Shown here: piece after piece, positions 8,958 to 17,262 of the stretch
Position numbering within the stretch: the stretch's first letter is position 1
How the letters are laid out: the number at the start of each line of letters is the position of its first letter
Assembly (NCBI GenBank): GCA_022651385.1
Contig: JALCQR010000008.1
Span: forward strand, 1-64,000
Origin: Clostridia bacterium
GTDB lineage: Bacteria; Bacillota; Clostridia; Lachnospirales; Anaerotignaceae
Direction of reading: 5' to 3'
DNA: 64,000 bases
Made by a program: the position numbers and the translations under genes
The notes under the pieces: generated by a model
The model's input: the letters and a program-made list of their open reading frames with translations, nothing else
Database searches by the model: none
Told to the model about the DNA's origin: nothing

Positions 8958-10514
8958 TTGGACCAATGTGAAAAAATCAAAGTAGCCGCATACTGCCGTG
9001 TTTCAACAGACAAAGATGACCAGATTGCAAGCCTTGAAAACCAAAAAACTTTTTTTGAGGAATACGCACGCATTCATAACTATGACCTTGTTAAGCTGTA
9101 TACCGATGAAGGCATAAGCGGAACAAAATTAAAAAAGCGAAAAGCCTTTAACCGAATGCTGGCTGACGCAAGACTTGGCAAATTTGAAATGGTATTTGTA
9201 AAGGATATTTCACGTTTTGCCAGAAATGCCGTTGATTTTCTTACAAGTATACGTGAGCTTAACTCTCTTGGCATAAAATGTTATTTTGTAAACTCAAATC
9301 TATCAACAAATGACGGTGAATTTGCTCTCGGAATACTTGCTCTTGTTGCACAGGAAGAAAGTGCAAACATGTCTAAAAGAGTTAAATTTGGAAAATCAAA
9401 AAACGCAGCACTTGGAAAAGTACCTAATATTGTATATGGATATGACAAAACACCCGGAGAGCTTTTTAATCTTAAAATAAATGAATATGAAGCATCAATA
9501 ATACGTCGTATATATAACATGTATATAAATACGGGCATAGGTACAAACAAAGCAGCGCAAATTTTAAACAGCGAAGGAATAAAAACCAAGCGAGGCTGTC
9601 ACTGGACATCAAATGCCGTATCACGTATACTTTCAAATCCCATATATACAGGAACAATAATAAACGGCAAAGAAGAAGTAAAAGATTTCCTTACAGGAGT
9701 CAGAACCAAAAATCCCAAAGAAAAATGGCACATAACCGAAAACAGCAGCCTTGCAATAATCTCAAAAGAAACATTTAAGAAATCCCAAAATCTTCTTAAA
9801 CAAAGAAAAACATCATTTAAGATTGAAAAAAAACGCGAAAGCTGCAAATACCCGCTTTCAACTCTTATTAAATGCGCATCATGCGGATATAGCTTCAGGC
9901 GCATATATCGCCGGTATAAATACGGAGAATATATAAAATGGTCTTGCTGCGGGAGGAATACATATGGAAAAGATTTTTGTAATAACACAACAAATGTAGA
10001 TGAAAAAGAACTTATTGAATCCATATGCGGCTATTTATGCGGTATAGTTTCAGATAAAGACAGTTTTATTAAAGACATATGTGACGAGCTTGAAAAGAAA
10101 ATCAAGTCCTCTTATCCTTCAGACACAAGCTCCATTAAAAAAAGGCTTTCGGAGTTAAAAAGAGCAAAGTCACGTCAGACAAAAATGTATGAGGCCGAAA
10201 TAATTACTCTTGACGAGCTTAAGGAACGCACATCGGAATTAAATATGGAAATTAAGAAATATAATGCTTTACTTAAAAACACTGACAACGAAGTTGAATC
10301 AAAAAAGCAGGAAAAGCTTATAAAAAGTTACTGTAAAAATATCGAGACTCTTTTGCCTGAAATACTGGACAACCATATGCTTAAACGAATAATAGAAAAA
10401 ATACTTGTAAATGATAACGGTGAGGTTGAAATATATTTAAGGCTCTATTCACCGTCTGAACTCAAAAGCCAAAAAGGTTCCTTAAATACAATCTTAAAAA
10501 ACACACTGTTTTAA
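8958..10514 (+). CDS. Large serine recombinase (site-specific, skin/SpoIVCA class)
   Basis: The 518-residue protein has the N-terminal resolvase domain (about 8-150) with catalytic Ser16 in YCRVSTD, the DISRFARN active-site segment and an RVKFGK linker. A recombinase domain follows (NKAAQILNSEGIKTKRG, WTSNAVSRILSNPIYTG). A zinc ribbon comes next (CASCGYSF, WSCCGRN and a CNN cysteine), then a charged coiled-coil near 380-450. Start is TTG at 8958 with AAGGGGG eight bases upstream. It lies beside the left att core and is ended by a terminator at 10498. It is the obvious enzyme for moving the 6-kb segment. The domains appear complete and undamaged, so the enzyme should be active. Confidence 0.95.
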   Translation: MDQCEKIKVAAYCRVSTDKDDQIASLENQKTFFEEYARIHNYDLVKLYTDEGISGTKLKKRKAFNRMLADARLGKFEMVFVKDISRFARNAVDFLTSIRELNSLGIKCYFVNSNLSTNDGEFALGILALVAQEESANMSKRVKFGKSKNAALGKVPNIVYGYDKTPGELFNLKINEYEASIIRRIYNMYINTGIGTNKAAQILNSEGIKTKRGCHWTSNAVSRILSNPIYTGTIINGKEEVKDFLTGVRTKNPKEKWHITENSSLAIISKETFKKSQNLLKQRKTSFKIEKKRESCKYPLSTLIKCASCGYSFRRIYRRYKYGEYIKWSCCGRNTYGKDFCNNTTNVDEKELIESICGYLCGIVSDKDSFIKDICDELEKKIKSSYPSDTSSIKKRLSELKRAKSRQTKMYEAEIITLDELKERTSELNMEIKKYNALLKNTDNEVESKKQEKLIKSYCKNIETLLPEILDNHMLKRIIEKILVNDNGEVEIYLRLYSPSELKSQKGSLNTILKNTLF

Positions 10515-10542
10515 AAACCGTCGCTAAACAGTGTGTTTTTTT
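10498..10542 (+). terminator. Terminator overlapping the recombinase stop codon
   Basis: AAAACACACTGTTT pairs with AAACAGTGTGTTTT across a 14-base loop and is followed by T residues. The left arm includes the last codons of the recombinase. Confidence 0.9.
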
Positions 10543-10572
10543 AGTTTTTAAATAATTAAATTTAAGTATATG

Positions 10573-10581
10573 TGATATAAT
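10573..10581 (+). promoter_or_regulatory. Extended -10 promoter candidate for the AmmeMemoRadiSam genes
   Basis: TGATATAAT fits an extended -10 (TG-n-TATAAT), 139 bases before the start codon. There is no convincing -35 hexamer. This would give the cargo its own vegetative promoter, independent of the recombinase. Confidence 0.4.
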
Positions 10582-10719
10582 TAAAACAGAAAATGTAAAA
10601 GTACTGCTTTATGCATTGAGTCTGCATATAAAGAAATCAATACATTAACTTATACACATTACTTTATTGGCTTTCTTAATTTAAAATTATTAATTTTTTA
10701 TTGAAACGGAGGGATTATT

Positions 10720-12105
10720 ATGTCTATTTTAGCAGCATATGCCGTTCCTCATCCTCCAATTATAATGCCGGAAGTTGGACACGGCGAAGAAAAAAAAATT
10801 CAAAAAACAATTGACGCATACCGTTTCGCAATGCGCAGCGCCGCACAGTTTAGGCCGGACACTGTCGTTGTTACAAGTCCCCATTCTGTAATGTACGCAG
10901 ATTATTTTCATATTTCACCCGGAACACATGCCGAGGGAAGTTTCAGTCAGTTTGGAGCACCGAAAGTCAAAATTGAGGCAACATATGATACCGAGTTTGT
11001 TTCAGTGCTTTCAAATCTCTGTGGCCAAAACAACATTCCGGCAGGAACAATGGGAGAACGAAACCGTCATCTTGACCACGGAACAATGATACCTATTCGG
11101 TTTCTTCAGGAAAATTATTCAGACTTTAAGCTTGTGCGCATAGGTCTGTCGGGCCTTAATCCTATTATGCACTACCGTCTGGGGCAGTATATTTCCAAGA
11201 CTGCCGACGAGCTTAACCGGAAGGTGGTTGTAATTGCAAGCGGAGACCTTTCTCATAAGCTGAAACCTGAAGGCCCTTATGGATTTGCTCCCGAAGGCCC
11301 CGTATTTGACAGTAAAGTTACCGATATACTCGGACGAGGCGATTTTTTAAGCCTGCTTGAAATGGATTCGGATTTATGTGAGTCGGCTGCGGAATGCGGC
11401 TTAAGGTCTTTCTGGATAATGGCCGGAACTCTTGACAAAAAAAGCGTTGAAAGCTCTCTTATTTCATATGAAGGACCGTTTGGAGTCGGATATTCGGTAT
11501 CATCTTTTATTGTTACCGGAACAGATGAAACCCGTGATTTTTCAAAACAGTATATAAAAGATGAGAAAACCCAGCTTGAAGAAAAGAAAAATGCCGAGGA
11601 TTCATTTGTACGTCTTGCAAGGTACAGCCTTGAAACCTATGTAAGGGAAGGCATGTATGCGGAAATCCCAGAAAATCTTCCAAATGAGCTTACATCCGTA
11701 CGTGCCGGAGCATTTGTGTCGCTTAAAAAAGACGGAAGGCTCAGAGGATGCATAGGCACTATTTTGCCTGTACATTCAAACCTTGCCGAAGAGATACTTC
11801 ACAATGCTGTGTCGGCAGCCGTTCATGACCCGCGTTTTGCACCCATAACACCTGATGAGCTTGATAAGCTTGTATACAGCGTTGATGTGCTTAGCACACC
11901 CGAACCTATTGAATCCTCAAAACAGCTTGATGTAAAGCGTTACGGCGTAATTGTGGAAAACGGCAACCGACGCGGACTTCTTCTTCCAGATCTTGCCGGA
12001 GTTGATACACCTAAAAAGCAAATAGAAATTGCATGTCAGAAAGCCGGTATATCACCAGAAGAAGACATAAAAATGTGGCGTTTTGAGGTGGTGAGACACA
12101 AATGA
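10720..12105 (+). CDS. AmmeMemoRadiSam system protein B/A fusion (MEMO-like plus AMMECR1)
   Basis: Residues 1-270 form a MEMO/LigB-like domain ([50 protein letters not shown]), with histidines that in related LigB dioxygenases bind metal. Residues 285-461 form an AMMECR1 domain containing the invariant LRGCIGT motif. Separate B and A proteins are common, and fused forms like this also occur. The biochemical role of the system is not established. The gene overlaps the radical SAM gene by four bases, so the two are translated together. GGAGGG precedes the ATG. It is inside the spoIIID element, an unusual location. Confidence 0.93.
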   Translation: MSILAAYAVPHPPIIMPEVGHGEEKKIQKTIDAYRFAMRSAAQFRPDTVVVTSPHSVMYADYFHISPGTHAEGSFSQFGAPKVKIEATYDTEFVSVLSNLCGQNNIPAGTMGERNRHLDHGTMIPIRFLQENYSDFKLVRIGLSGLNPIMHYRLGQYISKTADELNRKVVVIASGDLSHKLKPEGPYGFAPEGPVFDSKVTDILGRGDFLSLLEMDSDLCESAAECGLRSFWIMAGTLDKKSVESSLISYEGPFGVGYSVSSFIVTGTDETRDFSKQYIKDEKTQLEEKKNAEDSFVRLARYSLETYVREGMYAEIPENLPNELTSVRAGAFVSLKKDGRLRGCIGTILPVHSNLAEEILHNAVSAAVHDPRFAPITPDELDKLVYSVDVLSTPEPIESSKQLDVKRYGVIVENGNRRGLLLPDLAGVDTPKKQIEIACQKAGISPEEDIKMWRFEVVRHK

Positions 12106-12923
12106 AAACCGTATGCCGTCTTTGCCCGCATGAATGTGAGCTTGAGAGCGGACAAACCGGTTTTTGCAACGCAAGAACAAATGTGGACGGCAGTATAAAA
12201 TGTACAAATTACGGTCGCCTTACATCAATTGCTCTTGACCCTATTGAGAAAAAGCCGCTTTTACATTTTTATCCCGGCAAAAACATACTTTCTGTTGGTA
12301 GCTACGGATGTAATCTTCGCTGTCCGTTCTGTCAGAACTATTCAATTTCAATGGCAAAAGCCGAGACAGCCTATGTGTCACCAGAAAAGTTAATTGATAC
12401 AGCTGAGAGTCTTATAGACACGCACAACAATATAGGTATAGCTTTTACTTATAATGAACCGCTTATAAGCTATGAGTATGTTCTCGACTGCTGTACGCTT
12501 GCGCATGATAAAGGGCTTAAAACAGTACTTGTGACAAACGGTATGATATTAGAAAAACCTCTGTTAAACCTATTGCCATATGTTGACGCAATGAATATAG
12601 ACTTAAAAGGTTTTTCGCAAAGCTTTTACAGCTGGATTGACGGTGATTTTGAAACTGTAAAGAATACTATAGCTGCTTCAGTTAAACATTGCCATGTGGA
12701 AATTACAACGCTGATTATACCCGGTAAAAATGATTCCGAATGTGATATGAACTCTGAAGCACAGTGGATAGCATCGCTTAATACTGAAATACCTTTGCAT
12801 ATAACGCGTTTTTTTCCAAGATATAAACTGAGAAATACAGCTGCAACCCCGGTTGAAAAAATATACAGTCTCTGTGACACAGCAAAAAGATATCTTAAGC
12901 ACGTTTATCCCGGAAACTGCTGA
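12102..12923 (+). CDS. AmmeMemoRadiSam system radical SAM enzyme
   Basis: This 273-residue radical SAM protein has the cluster motif C-x3-C-x2-C in [14 protein letters not shown] at about residues 70-78. An N-terminal cysteine region ([18 protein letters not shown]) resembles that of pyruvate formate-lyase activating enzymes. [14 protein letters not shown] and MNIDLKGF are also typical. It is the usual partner of the MEMO and AMMECR1 proteins. The substrate is unknown; glycyl-radical activation and small-molecule or protein modification have been considered for the family. It is the last gene of its operon, ended at 12965. Confidence 0.93.
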   Translation: MKTVCRLCPHECELESGQTGFCNARTNVDGSIKCTNYGRLTSIALDPIEKKPLLHFYPGKNILSVGSYGCNLRCPFCQNYSISMAKAETAYVSPEKLIDTAESLIDTHNNIGIAFTYNEPLISYEYVLDCCTLAHDKGLKTVLVTNGMILEKPLLNLLPYVDAMNIDLKGFSQSFYSWIDGDFETVKNTIAASVKHCHVEITTLIIPGKNDSECDMNSEAQWIASLNTEIPLHITRFFPRYKLRNTAATPVEKIYSLCDTAKRYLKHVYPGNC

Positions 12924-12964
12924 TTTTTTATGTTTAACAAATATCTATTTAAAATTGATATATC

Positions 12965-12993
12965 AAGGCTGTCGATAAAATCGACAGCCTTTT
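12965..12993 (+). terminator. Intrinsic terminator after the radical SAM gene
   Basis: AAGGCTGTCGAT pairs perfectly with ATCGACAGCCTT around a three-base loop and is followed by TT and an A/T run. Confidence 0.93.
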
Positions 12994-13361
12994 ATCAAAA
13001 TCAAGATTTTGACAAGTACTGTATGTTAAAATTATGAGTTCCAGCGGCACAAATGCAATAAACTAAGCAAATTATATTTTTTAATTGAATTTTTAATAAT
13101 ATCTCACCTTCATGTTTAATAAATATTTACCTATAATTATATATATTTTTAAATATTGATTGTAAAAAAAATTTCTCATGATATATTGTATATAGTAATT
13201 TTTTGTCAATTTAGGCTGTAAAAATCAAAAAAAGCTGATTTGGTATAATTTTTATACAAAAAACGCTTGATTTTATTGTACATAGTGATAATATAGTCGT
13301 TGAGCGTAAAATTTATAAAAGTATATAATTACAATTATACATAGAAAAGAGACAATGCAAA
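12994..13361. other. AT-rich leader of the glycosyltransferase gene
   Basis: This 368-base gene-free stretch inside the element has strings of T and A and no ORF. It includes the promoter at 13267 and near-repeats TGTACATAG and TGTATATAG. Nothing else is recognisable. Confidence 0.5.
13267..13294 (+). promoter_or_regulatory. Sigma-A-type promoter for the glycosyltransferase gene
   Basis: TTGATT and TAATAT separated by 16 bases, 67 bases before the start codon. Confidence 0.5.
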
Positions 13362-14672
13362 ATGCTACATGTACTTACTAACTTAAATATTATTGTAATC
13401 ATTATAATGACCGCGGCATATTTTTATCAGTTAATTTACACAGTAATAGGATTGGTATATAAAAATAAAGTGCCAATGCACGAGGATGCCGAGCCGCATA
13501 GATTTGCAGCTCTTATTTGTGCGCGCAATGAATCGGCGGTCATAAGTGAGATTATAAAAAGTTTAAAAAAGCAAAGGTATCCTTCGGAATTTCTTGATAT
13601 ATATGTGCTTGCCGATAACTGTACCGATAATACGGCCAAAAAAGCTGAGCGTGCCGGCGCGTTTGTTTATAAGCGCTGGAATAAGCAGCAGGTCGGCAAA
13701 GGTTATGCCCTCGACTATTTATTTAAAAAAATAGATATGAACAGAGGCATAAAATATTATGACGGATATTTTATATTTGATGCAGACAATATAGTTGATG
13801 AAAACTTTGTAGCAGAAATGAACAAAACTTATTCCAAAGGTTATAATGTGGTTACAAGCTACCGAAACTCAAAGAACTTTGCTTATAATTGGATTACATA
13901 TGGATATTCTCTTTGGTTTTTGCATGAGGCTCGGTTTATTAATTATCCGCGTATGGTTTTGGGAAACGGATGTGCAGTATCAGGAACCGGCTTTTTGGTA
14001 TCCTCAAAAATCATAGAAGAAAACAAGGGATGGCCTTTTCATCTTATGACAGAAGATATACAGTTTTCAGTAAACTGCGCCATAACAGGATGTAAAATCG
14101 GCTACTGTGACAAAGCAATGGTATACGATGAACAGCCGACCACTTTTACTCAGTCATGGACACAGCGTATGCGTTGGGCAAAAGGTTTTTATCAGGTAGA
14201 TACAAAATATATGGCGCCGCTTTCAAAGTGTGCTCTTACAGCCAAAGGCAGAAAAATGACATGTTATGATATTCTTATGACTGTAGCTCCTATAATGCTG
14301 TTTTCAATTTTCTTTGCCGTGTTTAATATAGCTGTAGCCGCCACATTTGTAACAGCACCTCCGTTAATAGCCAAAATTGTAATTGACAGGACAATGTCAT
14401 TTGTTTTCCTTACATTTTTATCCGCATACATAGGATTGCTTATAGTGGGATTTTTGACAGTTGTCTCCGAATGGGACCGAATACATGCAACATCGGTACA
14501 AAAGCTTATATATCTTCCGATATTCCCGCTTTTTATTGCTACATATATCCCTATAGCTCTTGCGGCACTTGTTATGAAAGTTGACTGGAAACCGATACGT
14601 CATTTTTCATGTTCAGAGATACAAAGTCCAATAAATACTGAAAACCAAAATTATTCTTTCAGCAATAAATAA
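13362..14672 (+). CDS. Membrane glycosyltransferase family 2 (processive/cellulose-synthase-like)
   Basis: The 436-residue protein has an N-terminal membrane span (about 5-27), a cytoplasmic GT-A domain and three or four C-terminal spans. The GT-A domain holds YVLADNCTDNT, the UDP-sugar DxD-type motif FDADN, GTGF, the acid-base TED and the QRMRW motif seen in processive enzymes such as cellulose, chitin and hyaluronan synthases. It could polymerise or export a polysaccharide at the membrane, perhaps part of the spore or cell envelope; substrate is unknown. A moderate AAAGAGA precedes the ATG. It lies inside the spoIIID element, next to the right junction and convergent with the spoIIID 5' half. 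Confidence 0.9.
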   Translation: MLHVLTNLNIIVIIIMTAAYFYQLIYTVIGLVYKNKVPMHEDAEPHRFAALICARNESAVISEIIKSLKKQRYPSEFLDIYVLADNCTDNTAKKAERAGAFVYKRWNKQQVGKGYALDYLFKKIDMNRGIKYYDGYFIFDADNIVDENFVAEMNKTYSKGYNVVTSYRNSKNFAYNWITYGYSLWFLHEARFINYPRMVLGNGCAVSGTGFLVSSKIIEENKGWPFHLMTEDIQFSVNCAITGCKIGYCDKAMVYDEQPTTFTQSWTQRMRWAKGFYQVDTKYMAPLSKCALTAKGRKMTCYDILMTVAPIMLFSIFFAVFNIAVAATFVTAPPLIAKIVIDRTMSFVFLTFLSAYIGLLIVGFLTVVSEWDRIHATSVQKLIYLPIFPLFIATYIPIALAALVMKVDWKPIRHFSCSEIQSPINTENQNYSFSNK

Positions 14673-14737
14673 ACAAATTAACCGTACTCTCAAACATATT
14701 GAAAGCACGGTAATTTTTATCTTTTTATTAAAGTTCT

Positions 14738-14875
14738 TTAGTTCTTTTTTGTTACAACCGTATGTACAGTTGACTTGCTTATACCAAATTTTTTAGCAGT
14801 CTCTCTTACAGTTGAATTTGAGCTTACAATAAATTTTGCTACTTCAACTGCTCTTTCCTCTATATAATTTTTCAA
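14738..14875 (-). CDS. spoIIID: spoIIID, 5' part of split gene (residues 1-38)
   Basis: From TTG at 14875 the frame reads (M)KNYIEERAVEVAKFIVSS, then NSTVRETAKKFGISKSTVH. This is the first half of SpoIIID, the mother-cell DNA-binding regulator, ending exactly at the end of the helix-turn-helix. Past the core the frame enters the element and stops after TVVTKKN. Joining VH to KDITDRV at 8546-8706 gives an 87-residue protein; B. subtilis SpoIIID is 93. The TTG is chosen from the usual SpoIIID N-terminus and the sigma-E-like promoter at 14910. GTG at 14884 and TTG at 14932 are alternatives. The unspliced product has the HTH but lacks the basic C-terminal helix and is probably inactive. Confidence 0.93.
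   Translation of the reverse strand: MKNYIEERAVEVAKFIVSSNSTVRETAKKFGISKSTVHTVVTKKN
14763..14772. repeat. Attachment core, right junction
   Basis: TGTACAGTTG, direct copy of 8697-8706. The flank to the right is the spoIIID 5' half; the flank to the left is element sequence beginning, in spoIIID sense, TACGGTTGTAAC. Confidence 0.85.
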
Positions 14876-14909
14876 AATTACCACGACCGATGTTTTTTTG
14901 TTCAACTTA

Positions 14910-14938
14910 TATATATGCACGTTTTCTTCCAAACATAA
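14910..14938 (-). promoter_or_regulatory. Sigma-E-like promoter of spoIIID
   Basis: On the minus strand TTATGTT and CATATATA are spaced by 14 bases. Five of seven and six of eight positions fit the sigma-E consensus. A start about 15-20 bases downstream would give a leader of roughly 27 bases to the TTG at 14875. SpoIIID is transcribed by sigma-E in B. subtilis. Confidence 0.5.
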
Positions 14939-15039
14939 TTAAAAAAACAAGCCATTGCCATTTTAAATACAAAATACTTTTATTCACATGTATTTAAAAT
15001 GTAAAACGCACAAACTTACTGTCTGCACATGCAACAAAA

Positions 15040-15633
15040 TCAATTTAAAGCACTTGTATCGTCCTTGGTTTTAGAGTCATCTTTTACAGCTTTACCCAGT
15101 TCAAAATATGTAACACTCATATTTACAGAAACATTTCCGCTGTTTATGTTTTCGTTTTTGGAAGTCATTGAAAGCGACGTTATTATATTTCTGTATCTGC
15201 TTGACCTTATACTTTCAACAATATCTTCTGCAGTTTTATATCCTCCGCAGGTAAAACTGAGCTGCATTTCACGCCGAACAATATTATCCTGCTGCGAAAG
15301 CGGCATAAAGGATACAGTATAATTCTCAGCTTTAATAAGTATGCCGTTTAACTCAGACATAAGTTTTTGTGAGTTATCATAATCGGGCACCAAGCTCATT
15401 TGCCTGCCTTCCTGTTTGTCTCCTGAAAGCTCCATCTGCATATTTTTAAGGCTTTGATTTTTAGTCTGCTCGAAAGTCAGCCCGTTTTGGGCATTGCTCA
15501 TATTCTGAGGTGCATCGGCAATTGTGCTGTTTACATCAAGATAGACAAATTTAAAATACAATACCGCAATTATCAAAATCGTCATAATTATTAAAAGCAG
15601 TTTTTCCCTGAATGTAAAAGGACGCGACATCAT
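15040..15633 (-). CDS. pilO: PilO-like type IV pilus assembly protein
   Basis: The 197-residue protein has a short cytoplasmic N-terminus, one membrane span (about 12-30, LLLIIMTILIIAVLYFKF) and an extracytoplasmic part with a ferredoxin-like fold pattern (NYTVSFMPLSQQ, MQLSFTCGGYKTAEDIVESI). This is the layout of PilO, which with PilN links PilM to the pilus machine. Sequence identity to known PilO is low, so the call rests on topology and gene order. It overlaps the PilN-like gene by four bases. It is the last pilus gene before spoIIID. Confidence 0.7.
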   Translation of the reverse strand: MMSRPFTFREKLLLIIMTILIIAVLYFKFVYLDVNSTIADAPQNMSNAQNGLTFEQTKNQSLKNMQMELSGDKQEGRQMSLVPDYDNSQKLMSELNGILIKAENYTVSFMPLSQQDNIVRREMQLSFTCGGYKTAEDIVESIRSSRYRNIITSLSMTSKNENINSGNVSVNMSVTYFELGKAVKDDSKTKDDTSALN

Positions 15634-16220
15634 TGTTTATCACCCCCGCTGTACTTTGACTTAAGGGTAACGGTAATCGTAGCCGTGACATTTTGTCCCT
15701 GAGAAAGTTTCTGACCATTGTTTGTTGTAGCCGTAGAAACGGTAACCGTATCCACTATAGGACTTTTATATAAATCCGATACTATCAAAGACACATCCTT
15801 AAGTGTAAGGTTATCAATAACTGTATTTAATACGTTTGACTCAAACACAAAACTTTTTATCTGTGCCTTTGGCATTATTTCTCTGTCTATAGTGGTAAAC
15901 AAATCATCAATATCTACAAGTGCAAGCTCGTCATCATTATAAAACGAATATGTGTAATGTTCATAATTATCCTTAACATTATCATATTGTTCATTTTCTT
16001 TATGAAGCATTTCAGCCTGCTGGTTTAAATAATTAATCTCCGAATAAACATCGTTTGCAGCGTTAAGCCTGTCAATTACTGCAAACTTACAAAAAGCAGC
16101 AATAAGTACAGCAGTTATTATTGCTGCAGGCAATAATACTTTAGGGTCATTCCCCTTATTTTTTTCTTTTACAGCAAGATTAAGCGTTCTCTTTAAAGAA
16201 GTATTTTTAATTTTTTTCAT
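15630..16220 (-). CDS. pilN: PilN-like type IV pilus assembly protein
   Basis: The 196-residue bitopic protein has a cytoplasmic basic N-terminus, one span near 28-48 and a coiled-coil stretch (INYLNQQAEMLHKENEQYD), followed by a small alpha/beta domain. PilN binds PilM through its N-terminus and pairs with PilO. Identification depends mainly on order between pilM and pilO. Confidence 0.72.
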   Translation of the reverse strand: MKKIKNTSLKRTLNLAVKEKNKGNDPKVLLPAAIITAVLIAAFCKFAVIDRLNAANDVYSEINYLNQQAEMLHKENEQYDNVKDNYEHYTYSFYNDDELALVDIDDLFTTIDREIMPKAQIKSFVFESNVLNTVIDNLTLKDVSLIVSDLYKSPIVDTVTVSTATTNNGQKLSQGQNVTATITVTLKSKYSGGDKQ

Positions 16221-16231
16221 TACTCACGCCC

Positions 16232-17248
16232 CTACTGTATAGCCGCACCTACAGCACATACAAAAATCTCTCCGTTTGTGTCAAAATTTCCGGCATATGA
16301 AAGAATATCATTTGCGCTTTTAAGCTCAAGCGCAGTGCTTTCGGCTAAGGCCTTAATAAGCGGCTCTATCATGCCTCCGCCGCCGCAAATAAAAGCACTT
16401 GACAAATTGCTTTCCTGATTATTAAAACGATAAAAATTAATTGCCCTCATAACCTCAACGGCAATTGAATTATAAATATTCATACACCCTTCGCTTTCAA
16501 GTATTCCTCCGCTTTGGGCTTCTTTATATCTTTTTGCAATATGCACATCAACATTTTTTTCTTCCGCAATTGCCAAGTCAATCATATTTAAACCATAATC
16601 AAGTGTCCTCGAAGCTGAAAGCTTATGCCCGTCAAAAATATGTATTCGGCATTTTGTATGTCCCAAATCTATAAAACAATATTCATCTTTTTTTTCGCCG
16701 GTTTCGCTTTGTTCAAAATTCTTCTTTTTTCCTTCCAACAGATATATCAAATTAGTATATGCCATAACCGAAGGTATGGCAATAGACATTTTAAGCCCGG
16801 CACGTTTAAACATTCCCCTGTAATTATCTATTGTGGATTTTAGTGCCGCTGCCGCCAAAAGATCTATTTCTTTATGCCCTTCATTACTTTCGTTCAAATC
16901 AAGCATGGCATAGTCATAAACGTATTTATCTTTGTCATCATTTATAAAATCATGAAATTCGTAGGGAATGTTTACCCTCAGCTGTTCGGAATTCATAAAA
17001 GGCATATTTATCCTTCTTGTAAAAACCAAAGTATCCGGAAGTATTACAGAACATTTTTTCTCCGAAATATGATTCTTTTTAAGCGTTTCTTTAATAAACT
17101 GGCTCATTGCCTCCAAAGACAATACCTGCCCTTCGCTTACCATATTATCAGGCATGGATTCTGAAAACAAATGTATTTTGTTTTTGGAATATTCAGCAAT
17201 TTTAAGGCTGCTTGAGCCTATATCAATACCAATACATCCATTTGCCAC
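16232..17248 (-). CDS. pilM: PilM, actin-like ATPase of the type IV pilus
   Basis: The protein begins VANGCIGIDIGSSSLKIAEY, the phosphate-1 motif of the actin/FtsA/PilM fold. It has CFIDLGHTKCRIHIFDG as phosphate-2 and FICGGGGMIEPL as the adenosine motif. PilM forms the cytoplasmic ring that connects the motor to PilN. GTG at 17248 is chosen because AAAGGAGG lies eight bases upstream. The slightly longer frame has no site. Confidence 0.88.
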   Translation of the reverse strand: MANGCIGIDIGSSSLKIAEYSKNKIHLFSESMPDNMVSEGQVLSLEAMSQFIKETLKKNHISEKKCSVILPDTLVFTRRINMPFMNSEQLRVNIPYEFHDFINDDKDKYVYDYAMLDLNESNEGHKEIDLLAAAALKSTIDNYRGMFKRAGLKMSIAIPSVMAYTNLIYLLEGKKKNFEQSETGEKKDEYCFIDLGHTKCRIHIFDGHKLSASRTLDYGLNMIDLAIAEEKNVDVHIAKRYKEAQSGGILESEGCMNIYNSIAVEVMRAINFYRFNNQESNLSSAFICGGGGMIEPLIKALAESTALELKSANDILSYAGNFDTNGEIFVCAVGAAIQ

Positions 17249-17262
17249 TAAAAAATCCTCCT

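Larger units (their letters stand above)
8697..14772. mobile_element. spoIIID intervening element (skin-like, 6,066 bp removed by excision)
   Basis: The element separates the two halves of spoIIID and is bounded by direct copies of TGTACAGTTG. It contains a 44-codon ORF, a large serine recombinase, a fused AmmeMemoRadiSam B/A gene, its radical SAM partner and a GT2 glycosyltransferase. There are no phage structural, lysis or replication genes. Recombination between the cores would remove exactly 6,066 bp and restore the spoIIID frame, as the skin element does for sigK. The boundaries, frame and recombinase are seen in the sequence. Excision during sporulation is inferred. Confidence 0.92.

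Noticed and set aside
8789-9073. Leftward 94-residue ORF
   Set aside because: It is the shadow of the small ORF and recombinase start, with no ribosome site.
8697-14772. Complete prophage
   Set aside because: No capsid, tail, lysis, replication or repressor genes are present in the 6 kb.
14738-14932. Stand-alone 64-residue HTH protein
   Set aside because: The first 19 residues are not SpoIIID-like and precede the likely promoter. The end TVVTKKN is element-encoded. It is better read as the 5' half of spoIIID.
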